Notes under the pieces: model-generated | The model's database searches: none | What the model saw: the letters and a program-made list of their open reading frames with translations, nothing else | What the model was told of the DNA's origin: nothing | NCBI GenBank assembly: GCA_900100325.1 | Contig: LT629697.1 | Coordinates: forward strand, 558,001-622,000 | Length of the DNA stretch: 64,000 bases | Reading direction: 5' to 3' | DNA from: Frankineae bacterium MT45 | GTDB taxonomy: Bacteria > Actinomycetota > Actinomycetes > Mycobacteriales > Jatrophihabitantaceae | Program-made: the position numbers and the translations under genes | In this document: positions 24,545 through 32,525 of the stretch, one piece after another | How the letters are laid out: each line of letters begins with the position of its first letter | How positions within the stretch are numbered: the stretch's first letter is position 1

Positions 24545-25980
24545 TCGGCAACTCGACCTACCCGGCCGACGAGCACAATCTCCAGCCGCTCAAGGGTCCG
24601 GTGAAGGACATCGCCGCCCTCAACCGCGCCCTGGTCGACCGTGGGACCGGCCTATTCGCCGACTCCGATGTGACGCTCTTGCCCGAGGCCACATCGGCGC
24701 GGGTGATCCGGGCGCTGGGTTCGTTCTTCGACAGTGCGACGCGCGATGACGTGCTGCTGCTGTACTTCAGCGGCCACGGACGGCTCGATCAGAGTGGACG
24801 CCTGCACCTCTGTGTGCAGGACACCGAGTCCGGGCAACTCCTCTCCACTGCGGTCAGCAGCGCCCGCATCAACGAGTTCGCCGAGGCCTCGCGGGCCCAG
24901 AACACCGTGATAATCCTTGACTGTTGTTATGCGGGCGCCTTCCGCGGGGGCGACCTGGGAGAGTCGGTCGCCGGTCCCGGACGCTACGTGCTCTCCAGCT
25001 GCCGGGGCAGCCAGTTGGCCAACGACGCCACCGTCGACAACGGCACCAGCGCCTTCACCCAGCACCTCATCGACGGCCTCCTCGACGCCGACCTCGACCA
25101 GGACCGGGACGGCTTCGTCACCTTTACCGACCTCTACAGCTACGTCGACGCGAAACTGCGCCGGGAGGGTAAGCAGATTCCGCAGCGCCGGGTGGACGGT
25201 GACGGGGATCTGCGGCTGGCCCGTCGAACGCCGGGCACGACGCCGACCGTGCCACCGCTGCCGCCGTCGTCCGAGCGCCCCTCCGAGCAGCGAGAGGTGC
25301 CGCCCTTCGACCCGCCGCCCGACTCCGCGTTTGAGGCGAGCCCCCACCGACCCCGGTCGGCCCGGCTCCTGCTCATCGGCGCCGGTGCGGTTGTCGTCGC
25401 AATCGCGACCGGCCTGGGCATCGCGTTCACCGGAGGCGGCTCAGGATCGCACGGCTCCGGCTCGAACACCCCGGTGCCAACCCTGGTGCCGGCCAGCGGG
25501 ACCTACGTCGCCACCGGTCCGTGGCGGATTCGCATCACCGACGACATCCAGTCCAACGACGTCGGCTGCCGAGTCAAGGTCATCAACTCCACGACGCATG
25601 AGTCGTACCAGTTGCCCACCACCTACGCCCGGATCACCAAGCAGGTCAGCGCCGGCGGCCCGTTCCGGTGGGAGGCCAATGACCAGGGCTGTGTCGTCAA
25701 CCCGCTGAGCGGCACCGGGTCGGCTGCCCTTCCGTTCACCCAGACGGACGACCTGGACACCGACTCATTCGCCGCCCCGGCGATGGTGCTGGTGCAGATC
25801 AAGGATTTCCAGGGCAGCTCGGAGTGCACCTTCCGCCTCTACAACCCGGTGGACGGCGAGGAGATCAGCGTCGCCAAGGCGTCCGCCGGGACGAAGTCGG
25901 TGACCCTCGACCCGCTCGGCCGCTCCAGCGTCTATCTCAACAAGGACGACTGCGCGGTCCAGATCTCGGCCAGCACCTAG
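24517..25980 (+). CDS. Membrane-anchored caspase-like protease (peptidase C14) with extracytoplasmic C-terminal domain
   Basis: The caspase domain is at 5-237: RALLIGNSTYP, catalytic His87 in YFSGHGR and Cys137 in ILDCCYAGA. A canonical 12-residue EF-hand loop (D194-x-D196-x-D198-G-x-V-x3-D205) precedes LYSYVDAK, suggesting calcium control as in metacaspases. A Pro-rich linker (238-280), one transmembrane helix (about 283-304) and a Gly/Ser stalk follow. The roughly 160-residue C-terminal domain has four Cys (GC, GC, EC, DC) that could form two disulfides. It has no recognised family. The protease would face the cytoplasm and the C-terminal domain the outside. Confidence 0.88.
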   Translation: MAGRYRALLIGNSTYPADEHNLQPLKGPVKDIAALNRALVDRGTGLFADSDVTLLPEATSARVIRALGSFFDSATRDDVLLLYFSGHGRLDQSGRLHLCVQDTESGQLLSTAVSSARINEFAEASRAQNTVIILDCCYAGAFRGGDLGESVAGPGRYVLSSCRGSQLANDATVDNGTSAFTQHLIDGLLDADLDQDRDGFVTFTDLYSYVDAKLRREGKQIPQRRVDGDGDLRLARRTPGTTPTVPPLPPSSERPSEQREVPPFDPPPDSAFEASPHRPRSARLLLIGAGAVVVAIATGLGIAFTGGGSGSHGSGSNTPVPTLVPASGTYVATGPWRIRITDDIQSNDVGCRVKVINSTTHESYQLPTTYARITKQVSAGGPFRWEANDQGCVVNPLSGTGSAALPFTQTDDLDTDSFAAPAMVLVQIKDFQGSSECTFRLYNPVDGEEISVAKASAGTKSVTLDPLGRSSVYLNKDDCAVQISAST

Positions 25981-25989
25981 CAGCGTCGC

Positions 25990-26865
25990 TCACGCCGAGG
26001 TGCTCCCGATGGCGTCGAGGGCGGCTATCGCTTCCGGCGGGAGTTGCAGGTCGGCCGCCGCCAGGTTCTCGCGCAGGTGGGCTGTCGACGAGGTGCCGGG
26101 GATCAGCGCGATGGCCGGCGAGCGCTGCAGCAGCCAGGCCAGCGCAACCTGCTGCTTCGAGACCGAGAGCGACGCGGCGACCGAGTCGAGTTCGTCGGCC
26201 TGCAGCGGGGTGAAGCCGCCCAGCGGGAAGTACGGGACGTACGCGATCCCCTCGCGTTCGCAGCGGTCGATCAGGTCGTCGTCCTGCCGGTTGGCGACGT
26301 TGTAGAGGTTCTGCACGGTGACGACGGGGGCGATCGTCTGCGCCTCGGTGAGCTGGGCGCTGGAGGCCTCGCTCAATCCGAGGTGTCGGATCAGGCCCGT
26401 CTGCTGTAGTTCGGCCAGGACCTCGAACTCGGCGGCGATCGAGTCCTCCGAGACCGGCAGGTGGGTGTGCAGACGGAGGTTCACCACGTCCATCGCGTCG
26501 AGGCCGAGCCGGGCCACGTTCTCGTGGACGGCCAGGATCAGGTCGTCACGGGAGAGGGACGGCAGCCAGGAGCCGTCCGGGCCGCGACGGGCGCCGACCT
26601 TGGTGACGATGTGCAGGTCGTCGGGGTACGGGTAGAGCGCCTCCTTGATGATCTCGTTCACGACGTCCGGGCCGTAGAAGTCGCTGGTGTCGATGTGGGT
26701 CACCCCGGCGTCGACCGCGGCCCGCAGCACCGCGATCGCCTCGCCCCGATCCCGGGGCGGCCCGAAGACGCCGGGTCCGGCCAGTTGCATCGCGCCGTAG
26801 CCCATCCGGGTGATGGTGAGGTCGTCGGCGAGGGTGAGTGTGCCACCAGATAGTGCAGTCGTCAT
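25990..26865 (-). CDS. Aldo/keto reductase
   Basis: A (beta/alpha)8 NADPH-dependent carbonyl reductase of 291 aa. The catalytic tetrad residues are visible as Asp59 and Tyr64 (HIDTSDFYGP) and Lys89 (VTKVG), and the late IPGTSSTAHLRENLAA segment binds NADPH. ATG 26865 has AAGGAAG upstream and is preferred to the start six codons earlier. It converges on the caspase gene with 9 bases between the stops. The substrate is unknown. Confidence 0.92.
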   Translation of the reverse strand: MTTALSGGTLTLADDLTITRMGYGAMQLAGPGVFGPPRDRGEAIAVLRAAVDAGVTHIDTSDFYGPDVVNEIIKEALYPYPDDLHIVTKVGARRGPDGSWLPSLSRDDLILAVHENVARLGLDAMDVVNLRLHTHLPVSEDSIAAEFEVLAELQQTGLIRHLGLSEASSAQLTEAQTIAPVVTVQNLYNVANRQDDDLIDRCEREGIAYVPYFPLGGFTPLQADELDSVAASLSVSKQQVALAWLLQRSPAIALIPGTSSTAHLRENLAAADLQLPPEAIAALDAIGSTSA

Positions 26866-26946
26866 GATCTTCCTTTCCCCCACTTGATGATTCTGCTAAC
26901 CAGCCTTCTCCTGTGAACAGTGAATTGGATAGGACAGCGCGCGGTC

Positions 26947-27579
26947 TCAGGGACGGTTGCTGAGGTTCTCCAGCGCCTGAGCCGAGAGAGGCCGATCGGC
27001 GTAGATCAGGCGCATCACCGTCGGATCAGGATTTCCGGCGTCGGGCACCCGGGCCGCGAGCCTGAGCCCGGCCCGCTCCGCGGTGCGCCGCGAACCCTCA
27101 TTCTGCTCGACCAGGTAGGCGATCACGGGCACGTCCGGGTCGCGCTGCGCGGCGGCCGCCTGCGCCGCGCGAGCGATCTCGGTCGCGAAACCGTGCCCCC
27201 ACGCCTCCGGCCGCAGCCGGTAGCAGAGGTTCCACACCACCCCGCCGCGCAGCATGCAGCCGCCGGCGCCGACGAACTCCCCGGCGACGAGTGCGGGCTC
27301 AATCGTCGAAGCGACATCTGCCGTCGAGCCAGACTCGGCCGGCACGTCGACGCGCAACCGGGCCGCCCAGTAGTGCAGACCAGTCTCAGCCCAACCGCGG
27401 CTGGCGTTGGCGATCATCTCCCGCGTACGGTCGCGGTCGACGTAGCGGCCGCTCGGAAAGTGCCCCCAGCCGCGGGGATCGGACTGGAGGGCGAACATCG
27501 GCTCCAGGTCGTCGGGGGTGATCGCGTCCAGTTGCAGACGTGCGGTCTGGACGTGGGCCAACGGGTTCATCACTACCAC
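26947..27579 (-). CDS. GNAT-family acetyltransferase (RimJ/RimL-like)
   Basis: A 210-aa protein of the Acetyltransf_3 type: QTARLQLDAITPDDLEPMF at the start, LCYRLRPEAWGHGFATEIARAA as acetyl-CoA motif A, and NEGSRRTAERAGLRL as motif B. An ATG three codons in (27570) is an alternative start. The substrate is unknown. It is divergent from the NRDE gene. Confidence 0.87.
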   Translation of the reverse strand: MVVMNPLAHVQTARLQLDAITPDDLEPMFALQSDPRGWGHFPSGRYVDRDRTREMIANASRGWAETGLHYWAARLRVDVPAESGSTADVASTIEPALVAGEFVGAGGCMLRGGVVWNLCYRLRPEAWGHGFATEIARAAQAAAAQRDPDVPVIAYLVEQNEGSRRTAERAGLRLAARVPDAGNPDPTVMRLIYADRPLSAQALENLSNRP

Positions 27580-27646
27580 TCTGCCACTAACCGCCTTCCG
27601 TCACGGCGCGGTCACCGTGGGCAGCGATGGACATAGGCTCCTCGCT

Positions 27647-28423
27647 GTGTGCACCGTCTTCTGCCGTTGGGACCCGTTGGCCGCCGTCCCGATCCTCATG
27701 CTCACGCTGCGGGACGAGCTGGCCAGCCGCTCCTTCGACGGGCCGGGGAACTGGTGGCCGGAGGCGCCGGACGTGGTCGGTGGCCGCGACCGCCGGGCCG
27801 GGGGTACCTGGTGCGCCTCGCAGGTGCGCAGTGGCACCACCTCGGTCGTGCTCAACCGCCCCGACCGGCCAGCGGCGGCCCCGGGTGCGCTGAGCCGGGG
27901 TGCGCTGCCCCTGCTGGCCCTGCGTCACGGCACCGACTGGCCGCAGGCGATCGATGTTGCGCCGATGGCCTCGTTCAACCTGGTGCTGCTGCAGCCGGAG
28001 GCGCTGACCTGGTGGAGCTTCGACGGGGCGACGCTGCAGCGCCAGGAACTCGCGCCCGGGACGTACATGTTCAAGCCCTCCGGTCTGGCCGCGGAACCGA
28101 GCGACGCGCGCTTCGCCGCGCCCCCGCCAGCCGGCAGCGAGGCGGTGAGCGGCCTGACCGAAGAGCTCTGGGCTCCGTGGTTGGCTCCCCTGCGGGAGGC
28201 CGAGCCCGCTCCGGAGCCGGGCGGGCTGCTGGTCCGGCTCCCAGTCGGCGACGACAGCTATGAGACGGTCTACTCGCAGTTCATCGCCGCCCGTCCGGGG
28301 CGTCTCCGACTGGACTACGCGAGCGGGCTGGGACGCAGCCGGGCTGGGGAGGCTGGCCTCTGGAGCAGCGCGACTTGGCAGACGGAGGGCGGCGAGGGGT
28401 CGCTGCGCCGTGTGACGGATTGA
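27647..28423 (+). CDS. NRDE (DUF833) family protein
   Basis: With GTG 27647 the product starts MCTVFCRW. The second-position Cys matches the invariant MC[TI] start of NRDE/TANGO2-like proteins and could be an N-terminal nucleophile. ASFNLVLLQPEALTWWSFDG and GTYMFKPSG fit the family. The function is undefined in bacteria, with N-terminal hydrolase and haem-handling roles proposed for relatives. Its stop TGA overlaps a TTGACA sequence in front of the next gene. Confidence 0.85.
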   Translation: MCTVFCRWDPLAAVPILMLTLRDELASRSFDGPGNWWPEAPDVVGGRDRRAGGTWCASQVRSGTTSVVLNRPDRPAAAPGALSRGALPLLALRHGTDWPQAIDVAPMASFNLVLLQPEALTWWSFDGATLQRQELAPGTYMFKPSGLAAEPSDARFAAPPPAGSEAVSGLTEELWAPWLAPLREAEPAPEPGGLLVRLPVGDDSYETVYSQFIAARPGRLRLDYASGLGRSRAGEAGLWSSATWQTEGGEGSLRRVTD

Positions 28424-28431
28424 CAACACAC

Positions 28432-28448
28432 CTTGCCGAGACGGCAAG
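28432..28448. promoter_or_regulatory. Short inverted repeat in front of the XRE-cupin gene
   Basis: CTTGCCG-AGA-CGGCAAG, perfect 7-base arms. It starts 6 bases after TTGACA (28420-28425) and 8 bases before the GTG start. The position fits an autoregulatory operator for the downstream HTH protein. Confidence 0.5.
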
Positions 28449-28456
28449 ATGGAGGT

Positions 28457-29047
28457 GTGCCGTCAAGCGAGCCTGACCTCGCCCCCGTCCTCGACGCCGT
28501 CGGGCCACAGCTGCGTGCGCTGCGCCAGCGCCGCGGGGCTACCCTGGCCCAACTCTCGGCCTCGACCGGTATCTCGGTCAGCACCCTCTCCCGGCTGGAG
28601 TCCGGCCAGCGCCGCCCGACCCTCGAACTTCTCCTGCTGCTGGCCCGCGCTCACCAGGTGCCGCTGGACGAGTTGGTCGACGCGCCGGCCACCGGCGATC
28701 CTCGGGTTCATGCCCGTCCGCTGAAGCGCCGGGGAATGACGATCATCCCGCTGACCCGTCGACCCGGCGGCGTGCGCGCCTACAAGATGGTGATCGGTAA
28801 GAACTGGCCGGCCGAACCCCAGCAGCAGGTGCATGAGGGGTACGAGTGGCTGTACATCCTCTCGGGGCGGCTACGGCTGCTGCTGGGCGAGCACGACATG
28901 ATCCTGACGCCGGGGGAGGTGGCCGAGTTCGACACCCACCTGCCGCACTTCTTCGGCAACCCGGGCCCCGAACCAGCCGAAGTTCTCAGCCTATTCGGGC
29001 CGCAGGGCGAGCGCCTGCACGTCCGTTCCCGACCGGCGAAGCGCTAG
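28457..29047 (+). CDS. XRE-family regulator with C-terminal cupin domain
   Basis: The HTH_3 domain is at about residues 15-70 (LRQRRGATLAQLSASTGISVSTLSRLESGQRRPTL). The cupin domain at about 115-190 contains HEGYEWLYILSGRLRLLLG, LTPGEVAEFDTHLPHFFGN. It would sense a small metabolite and regulate nearby genes. GGAGG sits 3-7 bases before GTG 28457, excluding the upstream extension. The target may be itself, through the inverted repeat at 28432-28448. Confidence 0.9.
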   Translation: MPSSEPDLAPVLDAVGPQLRALRQRRGATLAQLSASTGISVSTLSRLESGQRRPTLELLLLLARAHQVPLDELVDAPATGDPRVHARPLKRRGMTIIPLTRRPGGVRAYKMVIGKNWPAEPQQQVHEGYEWLYILSGRLRLLLGEHDMILTPGEVAEFDTHLPHFFGNPGPEPAEVLSLFGPQGERLHVRSRPAKR

Positions 29048-29073
29048 TCGCGGACTCCGGCTTCGGGCCGCTT

Positions 29074-29865
29074 TTAGACGCCGATGTCGCGACGGTTCAG
29101 CGCGAAGGCGGCCAGCGCCGTGGTGACGATCGCCGTCCCGGCCAGCAGCGCGCAGTAGCCCAGGTCGAGGCCGCTGGCCAGGGCGTCGCTACCGATGAAC
29201 CAGTAGTACGGCGAGAGGTTGCGCACCCAGCCGAGGCCGCCGATGAGCGGGATGAAGCTGTCGGCCAGATAGGCCAGCAGCAGCACCCCGGCGCTGATGC
29301 CCAGTGAGTTCGACGGATGCCCGACGGCGGCGCTGATCAGCAGCGCGACTCCGGCCAGGCTGCAGGCGAAGAGTAGCCAGGTGAAGGTCTGGGCGGCCAG
29401 CTTGTCGGCGCCGATGCTGAGACCGGTGGGAGAGCGCAGCAGCAGCACGACCACGAAGAGCACCAGGCCCAGGGCGACGAGTACCGCGATCATCGCCGCC
29501 ATTCGGGCCAGCACCAGATTGGTACGGCTAACCGGGTAAGCCAGGATCAGGTCGAGCGCCCCGGACTCCTCGTCACCGGCGACGGACCGGGTAGCCGCGC
29601 TGACCACGTAGATGGAGGTCAGGATGAGCAGCGGGATTCCATAGACGGTCGCGTTCAGGTAGCCGACGGGTGAGGTCAGATCCTGCAGATTCAGCGCCTG
29701 CTTCAACGAGGCCGGGTAGCTGCTGATCGCCGCCGACTTGGCCCCGCCGATGCTCTTGAAGCTGGAACCGTAGAGGAGCGTCAGCGCCGCCAAGCCGATG
29801 ATCCAGCCGAGGGCTCCGCGCCGGTTCTGACGCAGCGTGAGCCGGGTCAGCTCAACGGTGGTCAT
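29074..29865 (-). CDS. ABC-2 type transporter permease
   Basis: A 263-aa protein with six predicted transmembrane segments, beginning MTTVELTRLTLRQNRRGALGWIIG. It carries SVAGDEESGALDLILAYPVSRTNLVLARM, a typical cytoplasmic loop of ABC-2 permeases. Its ATG lies inside the end of the ATPase gene (14-base overlap), so the two form one exporter. The substrate is unknown, with drug or lipid export likely. Confidence 0.88.
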   Translation of the reverse strand: MTTVELTRLTLRQNRRGALGWIIGLAALTLLYGSSFKSIGGAKSAAISSYPASLKQALNLQDLTSPVGYLNATVYGIPLLILTSIYVVSAATRSVAGDEESGALDLILAYPVSRTNLVLARMAAMIAVLVALGLVLFVVVLLLRSPTGLSIGADKLAAQTFTWLLFACSLAGVALLISAAVGHPSNSLGISAGVLLLAYLADSFIPLIGGLGWVRNLSPYYWFIGSDALASGLDLGYCALLAGTAIVTTALAAFALNRRDIGV

Positions 29866-30784
29866 CGGCGGCCTCCCGGTACAGGGCCACAAAGACGTTC
29901 TCGAGATCCGGTTCCTCTACCTGCAGGGTCCGCACCGGGTGGCGAGCCGCGGCCTTGACGAGCCCGTCCGCACCACCGGCCAGCTGGCAGCGCAGCACCC
30001 AGATTCCGGACTCCGCCTCGACCGTGACGCCGAGGACGTTCGGAAGGCGGCTGAACTCGTCGGCGTCCACCGGCTCCTCGAACTGGATCTCGACGCTGCG
30101 GACCGCTCGTTCGCGCAGCGAGTCGACCGTGTCGGTGGCGACCATACGCCCGCCGCGGATCATGCCGACCCGATCCGCGGTGGCCTGGACCTCGGAGAGG
30201 ATGTGCGAGGAGAGGAAGACGGTGCGCCCGTCGGCCCGGACCTCATTCACCAGGTCGATGAATCGCTGGCGCAGCAGCGGGTCGAGTCCGTCGGTCGGCT
30301 CGTCGAGGATCAGCAACTCCGGGTCGTGCATGAAGGCCTGAAGTAGCCCAACCTTGCGGCGGTTTCCTTTGGAGAGTTCGCGGAAAGTGCGACTCAGGTC
30401 CAGTTCGAAGCGCTCCGCCAGTTGCGAGATGCGCGCTTCGGAGACTCCACCGCGGAGGCGGCCGAGCCCGGTGAGCGCATCCCGGACGCTCTGCCGTCCG
30501 TAGATGACGAAGTCGCCGGGTAGGTAGCCGATCCGCCGTCGCAGGGCTGAGCCGTCGGCTCGTGGCGACCGGCCGAAGAGCGTCACCTCACCCGATGTCG
30601 GGCGGAGCAGGTCGAGGAGTACGCGGATTGTGGTGGACTTACCAGCCCCGTTCGGCCCGAGAAATCCGAAGACTTCTCCCACCTCGACGCGCAGATTCAC
30701 GTCGGTCAGGGCCGGGCGTCGACCGTAGTTCTTGCAGAGGGCGACCGCCTGGATCGCCTCGTTCGGGTCGGGGACGCTCGCCAC
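29852..30784 (-). CDS. ABC transporter ATP-binding protein
   Basis: A 310-aa ATPase with Walker A GPNGAGKS (about residues 43-50), the signature-region LSKGNRRKVGLLQA and Walker B LLILDEPTDGLDP. The C-terminal extension (about 215-310) is typical of DrrA/CcmA-type exporters. It energises the permease encoded next to it. Confidence 0.94.
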   Translation of the reverse strand: MASVPDPNEAIQAVALCKNYGRRPALTDVNLRVEVGEVFGFLGPNGAGKSTTIRVLLDLLRPTSGEVTLFGRSPRADGSALRRRIGYLPGDFVIYGRQSVRDALTGLGRLRGGVSEARISQLAERFELDLSRTFRELSKGNRRKVGLLQAFMHDPELLILDEPTDGLDPLLRQRFIDLVNEVRADGRTVFLSSHILSEVQATADRVGMIRGGRMVATDTVDSLRERAVRSVEIQFEEPVDADEFSRLPNVLGVTVEAESGIWVLRCQLAGGADGLVKAAARHPVRTLQVEEPDLENVFVALYREAADDHR

Positions 30785-30807
30785 CCAGAAAGGATACTTA
30801 CGGCGGG

Positions 30808-31332
30808 CTACAGCGGAAGGAGCTGACTCGCCGACTGGGTGAAGGAGTGTGTGCTGTCGCCGATCGCGGCGCCGGCCGACTGCGCGCTGCGCCGCAGTTC
30901 ACGGGCTGTGCGGCGCGCCCTCCAGCCGATTGACGGCTTCCCCTCGGTGTCGACCGCGGCCAGGAGCAGGCCGCCGAGGACGCTGGCGTTCTTGATGAAC
31001 TGCAGCCGCTGGGTGGCCCGTCGGGTCGGGTCCTGCTCGGCCCAGAACGCGTGACCGGCCACTGTCGTCGGCACCAGGCTGCAGGCCAGCCCGAGCGAAG
31101 CGAGCCGCGGGAAGGTGCCGCTGGCCAGCGCAATCCCGCCGACCACCTTCGCCGCACCGTCGAGGCGCACCAACTGCTCGGTGGTCGTGATGCCGGGAAT
31201 CTGTCCGACCATGCCCCCGGCTACCCCTTCGGCGGCGGGCGCTTTGGCATCCGGATGGCGGATGGCATCTATCCCCCCGACGATGAAGAGGGAGGCGAGC
31301 AGCGGGCGGGCGATCTTTCGAACCAGGGCCAT
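30808..31332 (-). CDS. DoxX-family membrane protein
   Basis: A 174-aa protein starting MALVRKIARPLLASLFIVGGIDAIRHP, with four hydrophobic segments and the DoxX pattern (RLDGAAKVVGGIAL, QRLQFIKNASVLGGLLLAA). It belongs to a small redox-linked membrane family (MadB, DoxX). A soluble C-terminal tail follows from about residue 135. ATG 31332 is chosen; upstream sequence in frame is not DoxX. It precedes the ABC genes on the same strand by 23 bases. Confidence 0.85.
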   Translation of the reverse strand: MALVRKIARPLLASLFIVGGIDAIRHPDAKAPAAEGVAGGMVGQIPGITTTEQLVRLDGAAKVVGGIALASGTFPRLASLGLACSLVPTTVAGHAFWAEQDPTRRATQRLQFIKNASVLGGLLLAAVDTEGKPSIGWRARRTARELRRSAQSAGAAIGDSTHSFTQSASQLLPL

Positions 31333-31376
31333 TCGTCCATCTTGGCACTTCCGGTGCGCAGCGCCGCCCCCGGCCG

Positions 31377-32498
31377 TTAGACCAGCAGACCGGTCTCCCG
31401 ATCGCCGGCCAGCGCGCGGCGCTGATGCGCCCGTGACGCACCCAGGGCAACCGCCGTTCCGCCGATCGCGTAGGCGGCGATCACCAGCAGATGCCAGCCG
31501 ATCCCCACCCCGTCGAAGTAGACGATCCGACGTACGGTGTCGGTGCCGGCACCGTTCGGGAGCAGGAAGCTCATGGCTCGCCAGAACGGGGGCAGCAGTG
31601 ACGGCTGGTACGCCCCGCCGGCGCTCGGGTTGCCGAGGACCACGAAGACGAGCACGGTGATACCGATACCGAGCACGCCGAAGAGCACCTGGAATGCCAT
31701 CGTGACGGCTGCACTTGCGTAGACGATGAGGGCGCCGAGCCACCAGAGCGCGACGAAGTGTCCGGTGAGCGCGCCGAGGATCTGGTCGACGATGAGGGCG
31801 CCGCCGAATCCGGAGGCGATCGCGTACGGCGCGACGGCCAGCAGCCGGATGAGGGCACGACGAGGGGTTGCCGGCCGGGCGCCCTTCGAGACGCCGAGCA
31901 GGGCGGCGACCAGGTAGCCGCCGACGATCCAGCCGATGACGAGATAGAAGCCGGTGAGGCCACGTCCGTCCCCTGACTGCAGCGGAACGACGTCCTCTAC
32001 GGCGACGGTGCGCTGCTGGCTGGCCTCAGCCTGCTGCACGACCTGCTCGACGGCGGAAGCGACCGATGTCCCTCCACCGGAGGCGATGAGGAGGCGATCC
32101 TGCTTGCCGGTCGGGTCGACGATGAGCGCGCCGGAGCGGGAGGTGTCCAGGATCTTCTGGCGAGCGACGGCCTCGGTCTCGACCGCGTCCACCTTGATCG
32201 GGCTCCCCTCGATCGCGTTGAGCTTCGCGACGAGCTGCGCCGAGGTCGACGCTGGGGCGACGAGTGCGACCGGAATGCTGTGCGGCCGCGGCGCGTGGAA
32301 GGCCCCTACGTAGGAGAGGATGAACCCCAACTGCAGCGCCAGCACCCCGACGACCAGGGCCACCGTCCGGGGGGAGACGGCGTCCCACAGTTCGCTGAGG
32401 AAGCCCTGCTCGCCGCCGCCATTGCGGTTGTCGCTGCCGCCGTCCTGGTTGTTGGAGTCGTTGTTGTCGTCGCTATCGGAGTCGTGCTCGTGGGACAT
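31377..32498 (-). CDS. YhgE/Pip-like (ABC-2 fold) membrane protein
   Basis: A 373-aa protein. Residues 1-32 are an Asp/Asn/Gly-rich low-complexity cytoplasmic tail. One transmembrane helix (about 45-66) is followed by an extracytoplasmic domain (70-180) and five C-terminal transmembrane helices (about 185-360). This is the ABC-2/YhgE-Pip topology of phage-infection-protein relatives. The substrate and partner ATPase are not apparent. It lies between the VWA and DoxX genes on the same strand and may be co-transcribed with them. Confidence 0.7.
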   Translation of the reverse strand: MSHEHDSDSDDNNDSNNQDGGSDNRNGGGEQGFLSELWDAVSPRTVALVVGVLALQLGFILSYVGAFHAPRPHSIPVALVAPASTSAQLVAKLNAIEGSPIKVDAVETEAVARQKILDTSRSGALIVDPTGKQDRLLIASGGGTSVASAVEQVVQQAEASQQRTVAVEDVVPLQSGDGRGLTGFYLVIGWIVGGYLVAALLGVSKGARPATPRRALIRLLAVAPYAIASGFGGALIVDQILGALTGHFVALWWLGALIVYASAAVTMAFQVLFGVLGIGITVLVFVVLGNPSAGGAYQPSLLPPFWRAMSFLLPNGAGTDTVRRIVYFDGVGIGWHLLVIAAYAIGGTAVALGASRAHQRRALAGDRETGLLV

Positions 32499-32525
32499 GC
32501 GTCGCCTCTCGTGAGCCCGGCTCGC

